Positions 1 through 14,090 of a stretch of 64,000 nt of DNA are shown piece by piece (within the stretch, counting starts at the first letter, position 1; each line of letters starts with the position of its first letter). The DNA is from Diprion similis (Eukaryota; Arthropoda; Insecta; Hymenoptera; Diprionidae), in assembly GCF_021155765.1 (NCBI RefSeq), contig NC_060115.1:4154001-4218000 (forward strand), in the 5' to 3' direction. Position numbers and translations under genes: made by a program. The notes beneath the pieces are model-generated. The model did no database searches, was not told the DNA's origin, and saw nothing but the letters and a program-made list of their open reading frames with translations.

Positions 1-2496
1 GCTAAGCCCAAGGAGATTAACTCGTATCAGCATTGGTTAGTAAGGTTCATCATCACCTTGGGCTTCCGGCTAACTTGGTTTCGGTCCCGTCATGAACATA
101 TGGCGTATAGAATCGAGCTCGCATTTTGTTTCGAAGCGGAAACAAGTTAGCCGGTAGCCCAAGGCTTAATGAGCATTACTGAACAGTTACAGCAGTCGAA
201 ATCCCGGATTTAGTATCAGATAGAATCGTAGTTAATGAGACGACTAATTAGTATCTCTGCAATAGTGGCTGTGTGCTTATAAAAATTTATCGCGCTACTG
301 GAAATCGTTTCGCTGCTCGGCCAAATCATTGACCGAGTGTAGTTGCGGATAGTTAGAAACAGCGAGCATGTACTCACTCGTCTCTGACGCCTGGTGAAAA
401 GAACACAGTTATCCTCCATCAGTTGAACTGATACTTTCCGTGCAACGGGCGGCGCTTTACCAAATCAAAAGATAGCAGATTCAATTTTTACATTCATCTC
501 AACCTGCTATAATTATACCGTCCACGTCATGGCTGAATAGAAGGCTACATAAAAATATGAAAGCATATGGCTCGCTCGTATCGTATCACGTTGATTAGCT
601 CACGGTTAAATGTCACTCTATCCTCGCATACCCAGCTGAGATTTTGAATAACGAGTTCTGCACCGTCGACATGTTCGACTACTTCTTTCTGCAAGAAAAT
701 GCACTTTTTTCTTCTAGAAACCTGTAAAATCCGCCTGCGTATAGATAATTATAGCTGCACGGCAGTAAAAGGGTTGTCTACAATCAGGCGGATTCACTTA
801 TTTGACATATATCTCTTCATACTCCGGCCATTCGAAAATGATCCTCTCAAATTATTGCTCGTAGCATGCGAAAATTTCCAACGTTCTTCTCAGGACGCAT
901 AAATAACGTTACAAACTTCAGATGCTATGACTCTTCGTCAATGCTTTTTCCGTTCAACGTGATAAAACATGGTAAGAATAAAAAAATTTGTACCTGTAGT
1001 TGTGGATTATAAATGATGGTGGTTCGTGTTGATAATATTCCTTGAAGTACACTTGCCATATTCTTAGATCAAATCACAAATTCTTTGGTTAACGCAAATA
1101 TGTTCTCTTCCACTTATGGTATACACTATACAGTTTCTCTGTTAGATTATTTCAGCCGTAAGAACCGATCGTAGAGTAAATACAAACCAACAACGGTATA
1201 AGCGTACATGAAGCGTGACATTTTAGAGTTCCGACATGGTAGAGGATTAATAAATGAAAAAATATATATCTCGTCAGCTCGTGCTGGTTCCCAGATAACT
1301 TTTGGATAATCCATATCACAAATCCGAACTCACATGCATTAAAGACATGTCCACTTCGTTTATTTTTGCACAGTTCAAAAGCGATACACTAATTCGTTTG
1401 TCAAATGTTATCATGACGTCACAGATCCCGCCAACTAACTGGCGACTTAGGATTGAGGTTATTGGAACCGGCTAATCAGTAAACACGTGATCGACAAGTC
1501 AGATTTATTGAATATTATCCGAAGATATAAACCAGACCTGCAGCTATCGTTAGATTTCACTGCGGAGATATTATGACAACGATTATAACATCCATTCACT
1601 TTCACACAACTTGTGCTGACACAACGACTGTCAGAACGGCATAACAGCGTTAACACCACAATTGCTTTGTTTAACTCACTTCTACGTCCAATGATTAAAT
1701 ATTTCACCTTAATGCCGGATTATATATATATGTCACAGCGATACAGTGTAATTGTGGCATATTTTTAATGAAAACTTCGTCGAGTTATAGTCCGTACAGC
1801 AAGCAACACGAAGAATCCGAAAAATAAAAAAATGCGGTTTGCGGCCAACGTCGCACCGAGCGTGTTTTGTTTAATCGACTTCGATCAGAAATTCAAACTT
1901 GATATCACCTTTACCATAATAATTGATTAAAAACTATAATTCCAATGAATTACCAGCGACGAATAATAATACTCTACCCAGTAACCGTATTTTCAGTACA
2001 TCAGCTTTGTTGCATAATTTTTCAAAGATCGGTTCCACTTGATTTGAAGACTCGCGCGACCCATCCATTGACAATCCGAACAGTGCTGCACTCTGCGCCG
2101 AGTGTTTGCGGAAAATCCAACAAGCGCAGTCGGGACGAAATGAGCGATTTCGAGTCGTATTGGGCGGTATTATGTTTAACGTTTATCGTGGTGTTAGAGT
2201 TGTCGGCATTGACAACCAAAGTGCTTTTAATTAACAGGAATCGGACGATATAAGATAATGGGTGTGCGCGGATGCAACAAACGGAATCGAGTCATGAGAG
2301 TCTCCGGGATGATGGGGCAGTGAAACAAGGCGTTTACTTTCAGCAGTTAACATAAAAGGGTGAACGTTATGTCCGCAGCACCAAGGTGTTACAATTATAC
2401 GTACGAATAGCATCAACGTCGGTAGTTTTATAGCGCAAGAAATAACACGACGAAAGAGGAGTCAAAAATCTCAATCTAGCTAAAACCGTTCACACA
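1..2496. other. Upstream flank of POSH, no gene recognised
   Basis: I see no conserved protein, tRNA or rRNA here. The open frames are short and lack recognisable motifs. The stretch probably contains the POSH promoter and 5' UTR, because the POSH start codon follows at 2497, but I cannot place a transcription start. The only clear structure is an inverted repeat at 56-164, listed separately. Confidence 0.5.
56..164. repeat. Imperfect inverted repeat (hairpin)
   Basis: Bases 56-78 (CCTTGGGCTTCCGGCTAACT...) are the reverse complement of 143-164 with a single mismatch, and looser pairing extends the arms to about 30 bases (56-85 with 135-164). The loop is about 50-65 bases. A further copy of the AGCCCAAGG core sits at 4-12, so the structure may be the edge of a larger repeat cut by the window start. 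Confidence 0.6.
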
Positions 2497-5400
2497 ATGG
2501 ATGAGTGTATGCTCAACGATTTGCTCGAGTGTTCAGTTTGCCTTGAGCGACTGGATACTTCCAGTAAAGTACTGCCCTGCCAGCATACTTTTTGCAAAAA
2601 ATGTCTGGAGGAAATTCTCAGCACTCACAGGGAGCTCAGATGTCCGGAGTGCAGGGTCCTAGTCGATGTCAAAATCGATGACCTCCCGCCAAATGTACTT
2701 TTGATGCGGATCTTGGAAGGGATGCGCAACGCTACCCCCAGGGCCATTAAAACTCCAGTACGTGGTACTCCGGGTCCCCAAAGATTGCTCGGAGGTCATC
2801 AGGTCGCCCCGGTTTCAGCCACTGCCAACCAAGTCCCTATTACTATCCCTGCAGACCCTATGCGCCAAACAAATTCTGCGGCGAAACAGGTCCACCTGCA
2901 CAATCAGCCTTATGGTCGTGCTATTTATGATTATATATCGAAGGTGCCAGGGTGAGTTGACGAGTGTTTCTTAAATATACAAATTGTCATTTTTGTGTAT
3001 CACTCCTTGTCGAATTTTTGGTAACGGTGTAAAATTCTTGAGTATGATGATACAAATTTTGTTATTTATTTACAGCTGTTTTCCTTTACAATTGTCAATG
3101 GTCAATCCTTGCCATTATACCAAAAAGATTTGTAACACTTTCAACATAATGCAATAATTACAAAATCCTAGAACAGTTTGGTGTACTTTTTTGAGTAAAT
3201 TTTCACAGAAACCCATAGTTTACGTTGTTTAGACTGAACTTGATATCGCTATTGTTGACTGTTCATTAATTTCTTTCCTTTGTTTCTGCTTTCTGTTTTC
3301 ATACAGAGATCTGAGTTTCAAGAAAGGTGACATAGTGATTCTCAGTAAGAAAATTGACAACAATTGGTACTTCGGAGAATGCGGAAATAGTCATGGAGTT
3401 TTTCCCTTATCATATGTTCAGGTTTGTTCATAAATCAGTCCTGAAATATTTAGAAAATTTCATGTACAATTGATAGAGAACAATAGAGTGATTGTAATTT
3501 ATAGTTGGATTCAATGTGTGCAATAATCAGAATTGTAATCCTGCGTTATTGTGTTATCTTGTATCGAGTCATATTTAGGAAGTGTGTGATTGCGTAGCAA
3601 ATGGTGATCTCGAATTAGATATACAGCAGTTAATATGGCTCATGCAAAAGTGATTTGCTCGAGATATAAACATGCTGTTGCCTATCATTATTATCAATGT
3701 ACAATTTAATCAACAATCAGTTGTAACTAATTATTCAGGTAATGACACCATTGCCACCCCACGTACCCCAGTGTAAAGCTTTATATGACTTCCGGATGAC
3801 TAATGATGACGAAGATGGATGTCTCACATTTAATAAGGTAAATGTCCTTAATTATCTTCAATCATATTTAACAACTGCATTTGCATTTGCATTTGTGTGT
3901 ATACCTACTGAGACTAAAAATATTTTTAGGGCGAAGTTATCAGTGTGATAAGAAGAGTCGATGAAAATTGGGCTGAAGGCAAACTGCTGGATCGCATTGG
4001 GATATTTCCCCTTGCTTTTGTTGAATTAAACAGCGTCGCTAGAGCATTGATGAAACTCTCTACCAAGTAAGTATTCATTTTTCCAATTACAAAAATGCTT
4101 ATCTGTATATATATAATCAGACAGCACATTGTGATCAGTTACTCCTCGATAGTAAATCAATCATTAATGTTGGTAGCAGGATTTACTCTGTAAACGAAAA
4201 TCGATTTAGCGATTGCACATATTGAATATTGACTGGATACGGGAGCCTTGGGTATAAAGAGAACACTGTTTTTAGCAGGTAGAAATAAGTATAAATAAAA
4301 GGAAATTTCATCATATCAGAATAATTTTATTTATTAAAGACCGAGAATTCGATATGCATATTGGATTAAGTTCAGCCACTTCAGATACTTAATTATGGCA
4401 ACATATGTTATTAGTGCACAACCAGGGCCTTCCAGAGTGGCACCCCCAACACCCACCAATGAAGAAACGACTCCACTTATCCCAACAGATCATTCTCGCA
4501 ATGTACAAGCAGCAAGTCAGCCTCGACCGCAAATACCTTTGGTATGCATAATTTATTTCTATGAATCATCACGTTAAATCTGACGAAGTAAATCCATAAT
4601 GCCAGATGTCTGTTTTAATAAAGTGCTAAAGACTGATCCAAAGATAATTCACGATCCACATTTCACAGGCATCCACACTACCAATGTCGGATAATAGTTC
4701 AGTTGTTTCATCTGGTGGCAGTTCGACGACAACAACTCCTAATACTCCAAACAGTTCAAATACTTCAAGTAGCTCAAGTACAGCACCTAGTAGCCCAAGC
4801 AGTCCAGCAGCAACATCACCACCTGCTGTTGGAAGTAGGCATAGCATGAAGCGCCACAGTTTCACTGCCATAAATTCAGGCCATCATCCACACACTCATC
4901 ACAGACACAGTGCTGAAATTCTCAGTCCAGCTATTGATGCTGCCTTGACCGGTGCAAATGAATCTTTTACCCCAGTTCAGGTACATGAAACATTGATAAC
5001 GATACGAAATAAATATAAATTCAAAATCTCCTTAAAAACTTCTACGTGTTTCATTTACAGACAAGTAGCAGCACTGATCCTGGTGTACGCCATAAACGTA
5101 GTGGCAGCAGTGATCTGGTACTGGCACAGCCGTCTCAAAATATGCTTACAACTCCTGGTGGTAGTCACTTACCTGCGGCATATATAGCTCTCTATCCTTA
5201 TAAACCGCAGAAAGCTGACGAGTTGGAATTGCGTAAAGGTGGAATTTATATGGTAACCGAACGCTGCCAGGATGGTTGGTTCAAGGGCACATCGAATCGG
5301 ACCCAAAAATGTGGAGTTTTTCCTGGGAATTATGTTGCCCCAGCAAAGTAAGCTGCTGGCAATGATCTTTTTTTTACCGATCCACTGCGATGTCCGATAA

Positions 5401-7999
5401 ATTCATAATAAATAAGTCTCCATTCGATTTTCAGGTCTCAATTACAGATACGTAACATTTGTCGTAACGCATCAAGTGGAGCTACTCATCAGAGTAATCA
5501 ATCGACGTCTCTCTCTTCAAGCAGCAATGAGCCACGACCTTGCATAACTTATACTAGAAACAAAGGCGCAGCCCCACAACCCCTGGGTCCCCGACCTCCG
5601 CCACCTGAGCTTCCTCCGAGAACTACAAGTCCTGCATCTGGTATATCTTCATCGTGGCACAGCCAAGGCGAAACTCAGAATCAAGCTCAATCTCAGACCA
5701 ATGAACAACAATCTCTGGTAGCCAATCCACTTGGACGGAGTCACAGTGCAGTAATGTCCTCAAATCTAGGTAAGATTTTACTTAAACTACATATTTTTTG
5801 AACCTCAGTTTCAATGTACGAAGACTGTACTTATTATTCTTTTGCGTAAAAAAATTTCTCTAGTTATCCAACTGCCATTTATATGACAGGTAAACAGACG
5901 ATGTTACTTCCACCATTGGGTGATCTAAACAGAAGTCCTAACAATACACTGCGTTTAACCAGCACTGTGAGCCCACCTCCCAACACTTCCGTGGCAGCTG
6001 GTACTGCAAGAAATATTGAGAAGGTATCTTTTATATTTCTCACATCATTTTGAGTGTTTGTCATATTGCGTCATGTACTATGAGGAACGTGAAGTGACGT
6101 ACATAGCCTAACTTGATTGAAAGAAAATATTAGCAATTCGTTATATTCCAGAAAGAGAAAAAAGAAAAAGGAGTCTCACTGATGCGTCGCTTAACTAATA
6201 TTAAGAAATCGAAGTCTCCTCCACCGACATCGTATTCAATGGATAATCCAGTGTTTGATGATGGAAATACCGTAACTGTTGTAAATCCCGTCCACATTAG
6301 GTGAGCTAAAAAAAAAAAGATAAAATGTATTATTCGTGAAGTCTTTGACACAAATGTATTACTGCATTCGCTTAAAACTTGTTCATATTCACAATTTCAC
6401 TCAATGTTTGTTGCTTTTATGTCCACATGTACGTGTTATGTACGGAGAGTTTTATGTAAGTGTATAGCACTCGCATGATTGTAAGACATTTCTTGAACTT
6501 TTTCATGTAAAATCTGCTTCAGGGAGCAGAAATAATTATTAAGTTAAACTGCTCGATTGTAAATAGGTTCCAAATCTGACTTCAGCTGTATATTTTACAA
6601 TATGAAAAAGTAAAGGAGTGAATAGTTCATTTCTCTTAGATCACATTGTCACAAATGCTGCTAAGCACGCTTTTGAATGTTCGATGCTCTAATGTCGAGT
6701 CTGCATGATCCTGGCACTCAGATCGGGTTCTTGCCCGAGCCAGCTACTGCAGGTTTGTCCACAGCTGGATGTAAATACTCAAAATACACATCTTCGTCTC
6801 TACACTGGTTCTGGCTCAAGTCACGCAACTGCATCCCAAAGATTGAAACATAAGGAGCGGCCCTCCTTACCTGTGACTTTTTTGCAAAGGTTTGTTGATT
6901 ATTGCACAGTAAACCCACACTCAACAGTTGGTCATTGTCTAATATTGGAATCCATTAAAATTTGTGTACAATTATTACTGCATTATCATAACATTAGAGT
7001 TCCGGTAACAATTAGTTTTTGCAACGCAACAGTTATATTGAATCAAAACATGTTATAGATTGAAAATTCTACGATATTGGGTAAGTAGTTTACAGTGTGA
7101 CTGATTGATTGTTCAATGTTGCCATGCTTTCAATTTTTTGGTATCTGCACCAATGGAATAATGATACTCGTCTGTGTTACATTTTGTGTATATTTATTTC
7201 TGCGACTTAGTTGTCTTGAACGTCATTTGCATCTTAACCTTGATACTTGATGCTTGATTTTGCTAATTGTACTTAACATGCTTTATACCTTGGAATCTCA
7301 AATATCTTTGTAACTCGAACACAAAGTTTGAAGATATCACGAACTAATATGTGTTAAGTAATGTGGAATTTTAATTATCATCAAACATTAGATGACAATA
7401 TACGGTCGTCAAATTTTTTTTTTCATCAAATCAAATATTCTGTCAATCTTGTGAATAACCTACCTAATGCAAAATTTTTTAAAAGTGCCATGTTATCTGT
7501 GTACACGTCCCGCACACAGTTAATTATCAAAACGAAATTTCTAGTTTGTGTTCTATTCTTCATGTTTCTGCATCTCTTTTCTCAAAATACATTTCAATAC
7601 AATATTTTTAGGAGTGGAGATAATGGAGTAGGCACAGCTGCCGTAGCTAATCATCATCGTAAGAGTAATTCATTGGATGCTGGTACCGGAAAGCAAAGTA
7701 AACAGCAAACTTCGGGTAGAGAGCGGTAAGCAACATAGAATTTACAATAGAGAATTGAAGTCATATTCATTGATATTCTGGGTCATTTACCTACATATTT
7801 GATATTTTTGTACAGAGATCGTGTCTATCGATTTCGTTGCATCGTCCCGTATCCTCCAAATAGTGAGTTTGAATTGGAACTTCGTGTTGGTGATATAATA
7901 CATGTCCACAAGAAACGTGATGACGGATGGTACAAAGGAACTCTACAGCGTACAGGTCGAACTGGATTATTTCCAGCCAGTTTTGTTGAAGCTTTCTGA
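2497..7999 (+). CDS. POSH: POSH (SH3RF-type) E3 ubiquitin ligase, RING plus four SH3 domains
   Basis: Thirteen coding exons: 2497-2951, 3307-3421, 3739-3837, 3930-4066, 4385-4541, 4669-4980, 5061-5347, 5435-5769, 5890-6023, 6152-6300, 6722-6889, 7612-7725 and 7816-7999. They sum to 2646 nt, 881 aa, close to fly and human POSH. A C3HC4 RING lies at residues 12-52 (C12, C15, C28, H30, C33, C36, C49, C52). SH3 domains sit near 140-190, 201-256, 462-519 and 821-881, each with an ALYDY-like start and a GxFPxxYV-like end. Conserved POSH blocks between SH3-3 and SH3-4 are visible: [25 protein letters not shown] and HRKSNSLD. Known role of the family: cytoplasmic RING ligase and scaffold for Rac and JNK pathway kinases, also active in endosomal trafficking and apoptosis. 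The start is the first ATG before the RING. A serine-, threonine- and histidine-rich linker lies in exon 6. Family assignment is secure; exon edges are hand-predicted. Confidence 0.95.
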
Positions 8000-10801
8000 G
8001 ATTCAACGCATGTCCGTTTTATCTTGGAAACATGTATATAGCGTGACATTTTTATCATTAGCACTTACCAATAGGTATGTATTCTAAATTGTAATATCAC
8101 AATACAGTTTGTAAATAGGAGCTAAACAGTCAGTGAAAGTGTTTTCAATTTTCTCATCAAATTTTGGGATTTAGACGTACACTATGCTGGCACAGATTCA
8201 TCGCTTCTTCATACCTCACAATTATCTTTTGATTGGTAAAGTATGGGATGGAACTGAAATCTTCGTTTTCATCCCACTGACAGTTTACGTAAAGATTTTC
8301 TAAGCATGAAATTTTTACTGTATATTGACATTCTTTCTACAGTGTGTTTTCTTTTCTTATATTGGGACCGTGGTAATCACTCAAGTACACTATTAATGTG
8401 CATGTGATTCTGCAAATACAAACGTTCTTCAATAAGTAGGAACAAACGCCTCGCAAAACATGTGTATGTGAATACTGATGTAAGCTTGATTTTTGTACTC
8501 GCGTTACTATGCACAATCCAGACAGTGTAATACTTAGATGCTTAGTAATTGAAAGCAAATTGATCAACTTGAAAAATACGAACACTGACATTTACATCGT
8601 TTACAATTTTTCACATATTTGAACAATTTTATAGAAACGTGGCGCACGTTTTAATTAAGAAAATAAGTATTTTACTTTGAAGTTTTTAAGATTGCATGTA
8701 AAAATGTTTTCTACAATTCTTACCATTACGACATGATTGTACATAAATTAGCAGAATATTTAGATAACATTTAAATGAAGCTACGTGATATATTCAGCAT
8801 GCTATCACCCACAGTTGACATTAACTACTGCTGGTGATGTTGGATCAACGATTTCAAAGATATAAAAAATTAGTTTGAGCATGCTGAATTTTACCTGAAA
8901 TTCATACTGCCATCAATGTAATTTACTGTGTAATGAGTAATGTTTACGAGAGTAAATTTAACTTTTTTTAAAGCTGCTATTAAGTTCGAATTCATTCGGT
9001 CAAGTCATTTTGGCTTGAGTCATTCAATATATCTCACCTAGTATAAGAACTGTACTCATACACATACCAGTGAGTTTTAATTATCAAATCAGTTCAGTTC
9101 TTCCTTGGGAATAACCGACTTTATAGCAACAATAAATGTTGAACTATTTCATCAAAATTTTTCGTAGTTAAGATTTGGGAGAAAATTCCTTTCGATTACT
9201 GAACAAGTATTTGTACCAAATTTGACATTTTTTCGTCCAATTTCTTCCAGATAGCGTGAAGTTATTGTAATTACATATACGTTGTACAAAGTTTAACCCA
9301 AGGTGATTTTTAAGACTGAAATACCCCAAGACATTTTCAAGTACTAAACGCACTATTATATTATGGAATCAGAATCGCACATTGCTCTTTATCTATGTAA
9401 TTTTTTTTATATTTGAGGTATTACAATATTTTTAAATACGTTCAAAAAAAAAAATCATAATATTGTCATAATACTGATCGGCAATTGATTATACACATGG
9501 TCTGGTTGATTGCGCTTGCACCCTGTTATAAACGCGAAATGTTTCAAGCCAGTATCTGGTGAACACATGATCTGGCATCAATATACTTTGATGCATTTAT
9601 AATCGTATGATAAAGCATAATTATTTATATTACACCCTCTCTACGTCGTCACTAGAATTACTGTATCGACCTTGTCAATAGTAATAAAACCCATTGCTAC
9701 CAGCCTTAGATAATAATCAGAATTTACAGGTAAATCAAATTCTGTTATGATCTCTATTGAGTATTAATAGAGATTAGGGAGTTGATATTGTTTTAGTTTA
9801 GAGAAATGGCATATATGTCAATCACAGTTTTTTTCAACGAACTCAGTACGTGCAAATTTCCTTTTGTTATGAATTTCTTGTATATTTACGTACTGTAGTA
9901 TTGCAATATCATAATTTAATAATAATAATAATGGTAATTATGATGATAATAATCAAGCTCTACTCTGTGATGAGAACTTTGTTCATAATGACACATGTAA
10001 CAATACGGATAACTCGCAATTAGTAGATATTTTTGATGCATATTATTTATACAATTTCGACCACACATTACCGTAAAATTCATAAACATGAATTTACAGT
10101 ACTTGTGAGCAGCAAATGAATATTTTCATTGAAATATCATTTTTCATATTACATAAAAAAAAAAGTCCGAGTATTCCTTAATCCGTAATTTTTATTCATA
10201 AATCATTTGATTTCAATTAAAACCAACTGCGGCATTACCCAGTATGCGTCAACTGTGTAATAATTTTTCTTCATAGTTACAAAGTAATTGAATCCATCGA
10301 GTATACTGTACAGGGGTCAAAGAGCAACTGTCTCATCACACAGAACGTAATGATGTAATGTATAAACATATACATATTCAACTTATTAGGAATCGTATCT
10401 ATGTGTATCCATATTTAAGCAATATAGGTATATTCAACGTGTAACTATATCAAGTACAGTTTTTGTATACATCAATCACTGTCTAAATTTAGTTTCAACT
10501 AAAATCACAATCGAGTATTCGGATTCAGAAGCATAATTATTCGTTTTCCTTCTTTTTCTTGAATATAATTTTGCATGATTCAAGCGAGAGTTTTCAAGTT
10601 TTGAATTATCAGGTCAGAAAGCGCACTAATATATTGCCGTGTTTTAAGTCTGTAACAACAGCACAAATCGAACACAGATAACATTTGCATGTTTGCAAAA
10701 GTCAGGATGTAAATGTTAATGTAATTGAGGCAGCACGTGACAGGACTGAACGAGCATTTCATATCACTGACAGAGTATGGTGTATTAATTGTTAGGCTGC
10801 C

Positions 10802-10837
10802 GCTTGGCCAGTATACTGTCCAATATACTGACCAAGC
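10802..10837. repeat. Short near-palindromic hairpin
   Basis: Two 17-base arms (10802-10818 and 10821-10837) are reverse complements apart from two positions, separated by two bases. Both mismatches are C opposite A on the plus strand, so a minus-strand RNA would form G-U pairs there and an unbroken stem. I cannot assign it to a known family. Confidence 0.5.
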
Positions 10838-13589
10838 TATATGTAGTCAAATATTATAAATGTGAGTTATTTGAATATTCACCACAATCACCAGCAGTCT
10901 AATGGTTAAATAATGCGTCAGATTAGTCATGATCTGCTTTCATTCGTAAGGTGAGCATCATACATGACTTTACGTGTGTTATACCAATTTTGATAAAGAT
11001 TATTCACATTTAGATACAATTTTTTACGGAGCATTTATTACAATGTTACTTCCTGTTTTTAGCATGACTCAAAATGTAAATATACGTTGAATTTTTTTTA
11101 TTTCTTATCTATATTATATGCTGAACAAAGATTACTTTATTTATTCGTACTTCAACTGACAATAGCTGTAAGTAATTTATTATCGAAGAAAACTGTACGT
11201 TTGAAAATTTCGACATTTGTATAAATCATAGAATTATGTCGTGAACACATAACTGCAGTTTCGATCTTGCATTATGTCTAGTATCGCAATATTATGAAAC
11301 TACTTTAATAATTTCAGCACTATGGTGCTGCCTGGTCTCCATGACTTACGATGTACTGGATTGTTCAATTTCTAGACAGATGTGAATTTTGTTTGTTATG
11401 GTATCAACTGTATAATTTTTTAAACGTCAATTCTACTTACACGAAATTGTCTGCTTATCAAATTGCCCCTGACTTGGAGGGGGGTAAGATATTAAGAGTG
11501 CATTAATTATCGCTATATTATGTATACAATGAATAGTTTCGAATTTCTGTTGTTATAAATTCAAATATTTATATAACGTGTTTTTAAATATGTTGTGTAT
11601 TATCCCCTTGCTGATAGAAGACCATGATACTGAACTGAACTGGATGGAACCTTGCAAGTCTGAACATCTTCTTGAGAAGTTCATTTCAGACTTACAGCTT
11701 TCGGTCAACCAGTTACTTTGAGTTTTATGATGTGATCTTAGCCAGAGGTATTTTGTACAGTCCGAAAACTTGGTAAATTCATCCATAAATAATACTAATC
11801 TGCAATTCATTTTCTATTTGTTTTTATAAATTAAAAAATTACTAATAAATATGAAAAACCGCATACTTTGCGTTCTTTCATTTAAAACTCACTAGGTAAA
11901 ATAATTGTATAATCTTCTCTAGTTAGCGGTCATATTTTTATTTCAAGAAATATATTCTGTGGTATCCATATACATATATTGTAGTATTGTACCATCGTAT
12001 AATACATAAATTATATTAATGTTGTGTATGTTGTATTTTACATGTACGGAAGTCATTTGTAATATTTAAATAGCTGGTAAAAATAGTAATAAAGGGACGT
12101 AAGGAGTAAAAATTATGAATACTTTTACTTAATCTTTACAAATCGCTTTCATAATACCTATATGCAATAATTAGTATTAATATTGTTCGAGAACAGTGCA
12201 TATTCCTAAGTACATTATCTAATCCCGATATGCAATGTGTACTGTATGTATCAGAAAAAATAATCATAAATCTCTACAAAGTAATCTTAAAACTGGAGAT
12301 GCAACTCAGCATGACCAGAGATTACAATTCGCACACATCGACAGCTGCGATAGACGATTCGAACCGTATGTATATTTTTCACGTGACTACCGCATGTGTT
12401 TTAGAGGCAAGGCACGTGTGAGGCATTTCAAAATGCTAACGGCGGTGCTGGTTTCTGTTAATGCCACGTGTTTAATTGGCAGAAGGTACAAACCCCCGGC
12501 GCAACTCGTGTTCATATCGCACATGCAATAAATGCGCATATATATATGCTCGATGCGTGTATAATACGCGTGCGTGCACACGATGTTTCTATTCTAACCA
12601 TATCATCGTAAAATTTTTACCATTCGAATGTAAATGAATGCATTTGTTGCAAAAACAGTAGAGCTTTGGAGTATGGACCACTGAATGACTGGCGCATTTA
12701 TCATAGCGTCACGGCCATGGCAGAGTGCATAGATACTTTACCACAATGACGCATATACATACAGACGAGTGACAGGTTGTCTGTGGTCAACGCTGTGGTA
12801 AAATAATAATTCCGCTAACCTTAGCTTACAAGGAGTATGAGAAGCAACGGGAAGTTTAGCTGTCACTTTTGTGCGATTCCGAGCATCGGCGCTCGGCAGT
12901 CTGCAGTGATATCAGAACCGGCATTCAGTATCCTAGCTGTTTCATGTACCGGCCTGTGTTTAGGTTCGTATAATGCATATCTTTTGTGATTGAAGAAGTA
13001 GAAAATATCAACGAATAGTATATTTTCTGTGATATATTTCTACGAGATTTTTGATAGGTTTTCATGAAGCAAGCCAACACGCGATGTTGCATTTACTTAT
13101 TCTTGATAAATTCACACATGCAAAATGCTTGACAGTTACAATTAAGATTCCAAAAGTAAAGCGAAACAAGTGTTTTACCCTACGTCGGAGTGAGTGAATA
13201 TTATTTATTAATTTATAAAAGCGGATGTATGCGGACGTCGACTAACGATCGATAGGTGGTATAAATGAGAACAAAAGGATCAACATCGCTGTTAGTACCT
13301 TCGTGAAATATAAGGTTTCTAACAGTATCATATGTTAGCACTGTGGCAAATATTGCGGCAATTATGACTGTATATACAATAGACATACACATACTTCGAT
13401 TTCGACAGATTCAAATCTTCATGCAAACTGATTAAGATCCTCGAAACAACTCGCGAAAAATACGAAAATATTAATGAAGAATTTCCATTCGCGTGTGTGT
13501 GATGTGTAATAGCTAGTTCAAAACGTCGTATTACAATTATAAGTCTACTTGAAATTATTTTATCATTATGTCATATTTTATATCTCATT

Positions 13590-13823
13590 CGTTTTATATA
13601 TTTCAAGAACGTAATTTTGAAGTTAATTACAATGCTACTTTTGCAAAGAATATTATTATACCTATAACTGCATATGTGGAAGCGATATTTAATTATAAGG
13701 TGTTGAATGCATTCAACCTTATAATTAAATATCGCTTCTACATATGCAGTTATATAATAATATTCTTTGCAAAGGTAGCATTGTAATTAACTTCAAAATT
13801 ACGTTCTTGGAATATATAAAACG
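13590..13823. repeat. Near-perfect 234-bp palindrome, foldback or MITE-like
   Basis: The left arm 13590-13709 and right arm 13710-13823 are reverse complements along almost their full length, centred on GAATGCATTC with essentially no loop. Only a few substitutions and a short indel near the centre separate them. The termini read CGTTTTATATA and its complement. Flanks CTCATT (13584-13589) and CTCAAT (13824-13829) could be a slightly decayed 6-bp target-site duplication, which is an inference. Such high arm identity suggests a young insertion or arm homogenisation. Transcripts would fold into a long double-stranded hairpin. There is no transposase here. Confidence 0.85.
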
Positions 13824-14090
13824 CTCAATTTAAATTAGACCTAACGATTACATACTAGCTATTTGACAATAGACTATATAAAATAAGAAAAGGTGACAAT
13901 AAATATAAAATGGTTTTGAAGATCCAGAACAATTTATTGACACAGTTTCAAATTACAGCAATACTTACTTATTAAATCGAAATTTACCGTCCATTGCTCA
14001 ATTTCTGCTCTGAAGATGAAATATGCAAATAAAGAAAATTGTTTCTCAAATTTTAGGTATTTCTTGGATTTTAATAAATCAAATTGAAAC

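Larger units (their letters stand above)
8000..14090. other. Gene-poor interval between POSH and the TMEM53-like gene
   Basis: I find no recognisable coding exon in about 6 kb. The first part is presumably POSH 3' UTR; AATAAA motifs occur, for example, near 9131 and 9685. It also contains a short hairpin at 10802-10837 and a large palindrome at 13590-13823. The open frames at 12230-12531 and 13568-13786 show no protein motif, and the second lies inside the palindrome. The last few hundred bases probably hold the promoter of the downstream gene. Confidence 0.5.

Noticed and set aside
13568-13786. Plus-strand open frame of 72 codons
   Set aside because: It lies inside the large palindrome and its sequence is simply the repeat read through; no motif or splice context.
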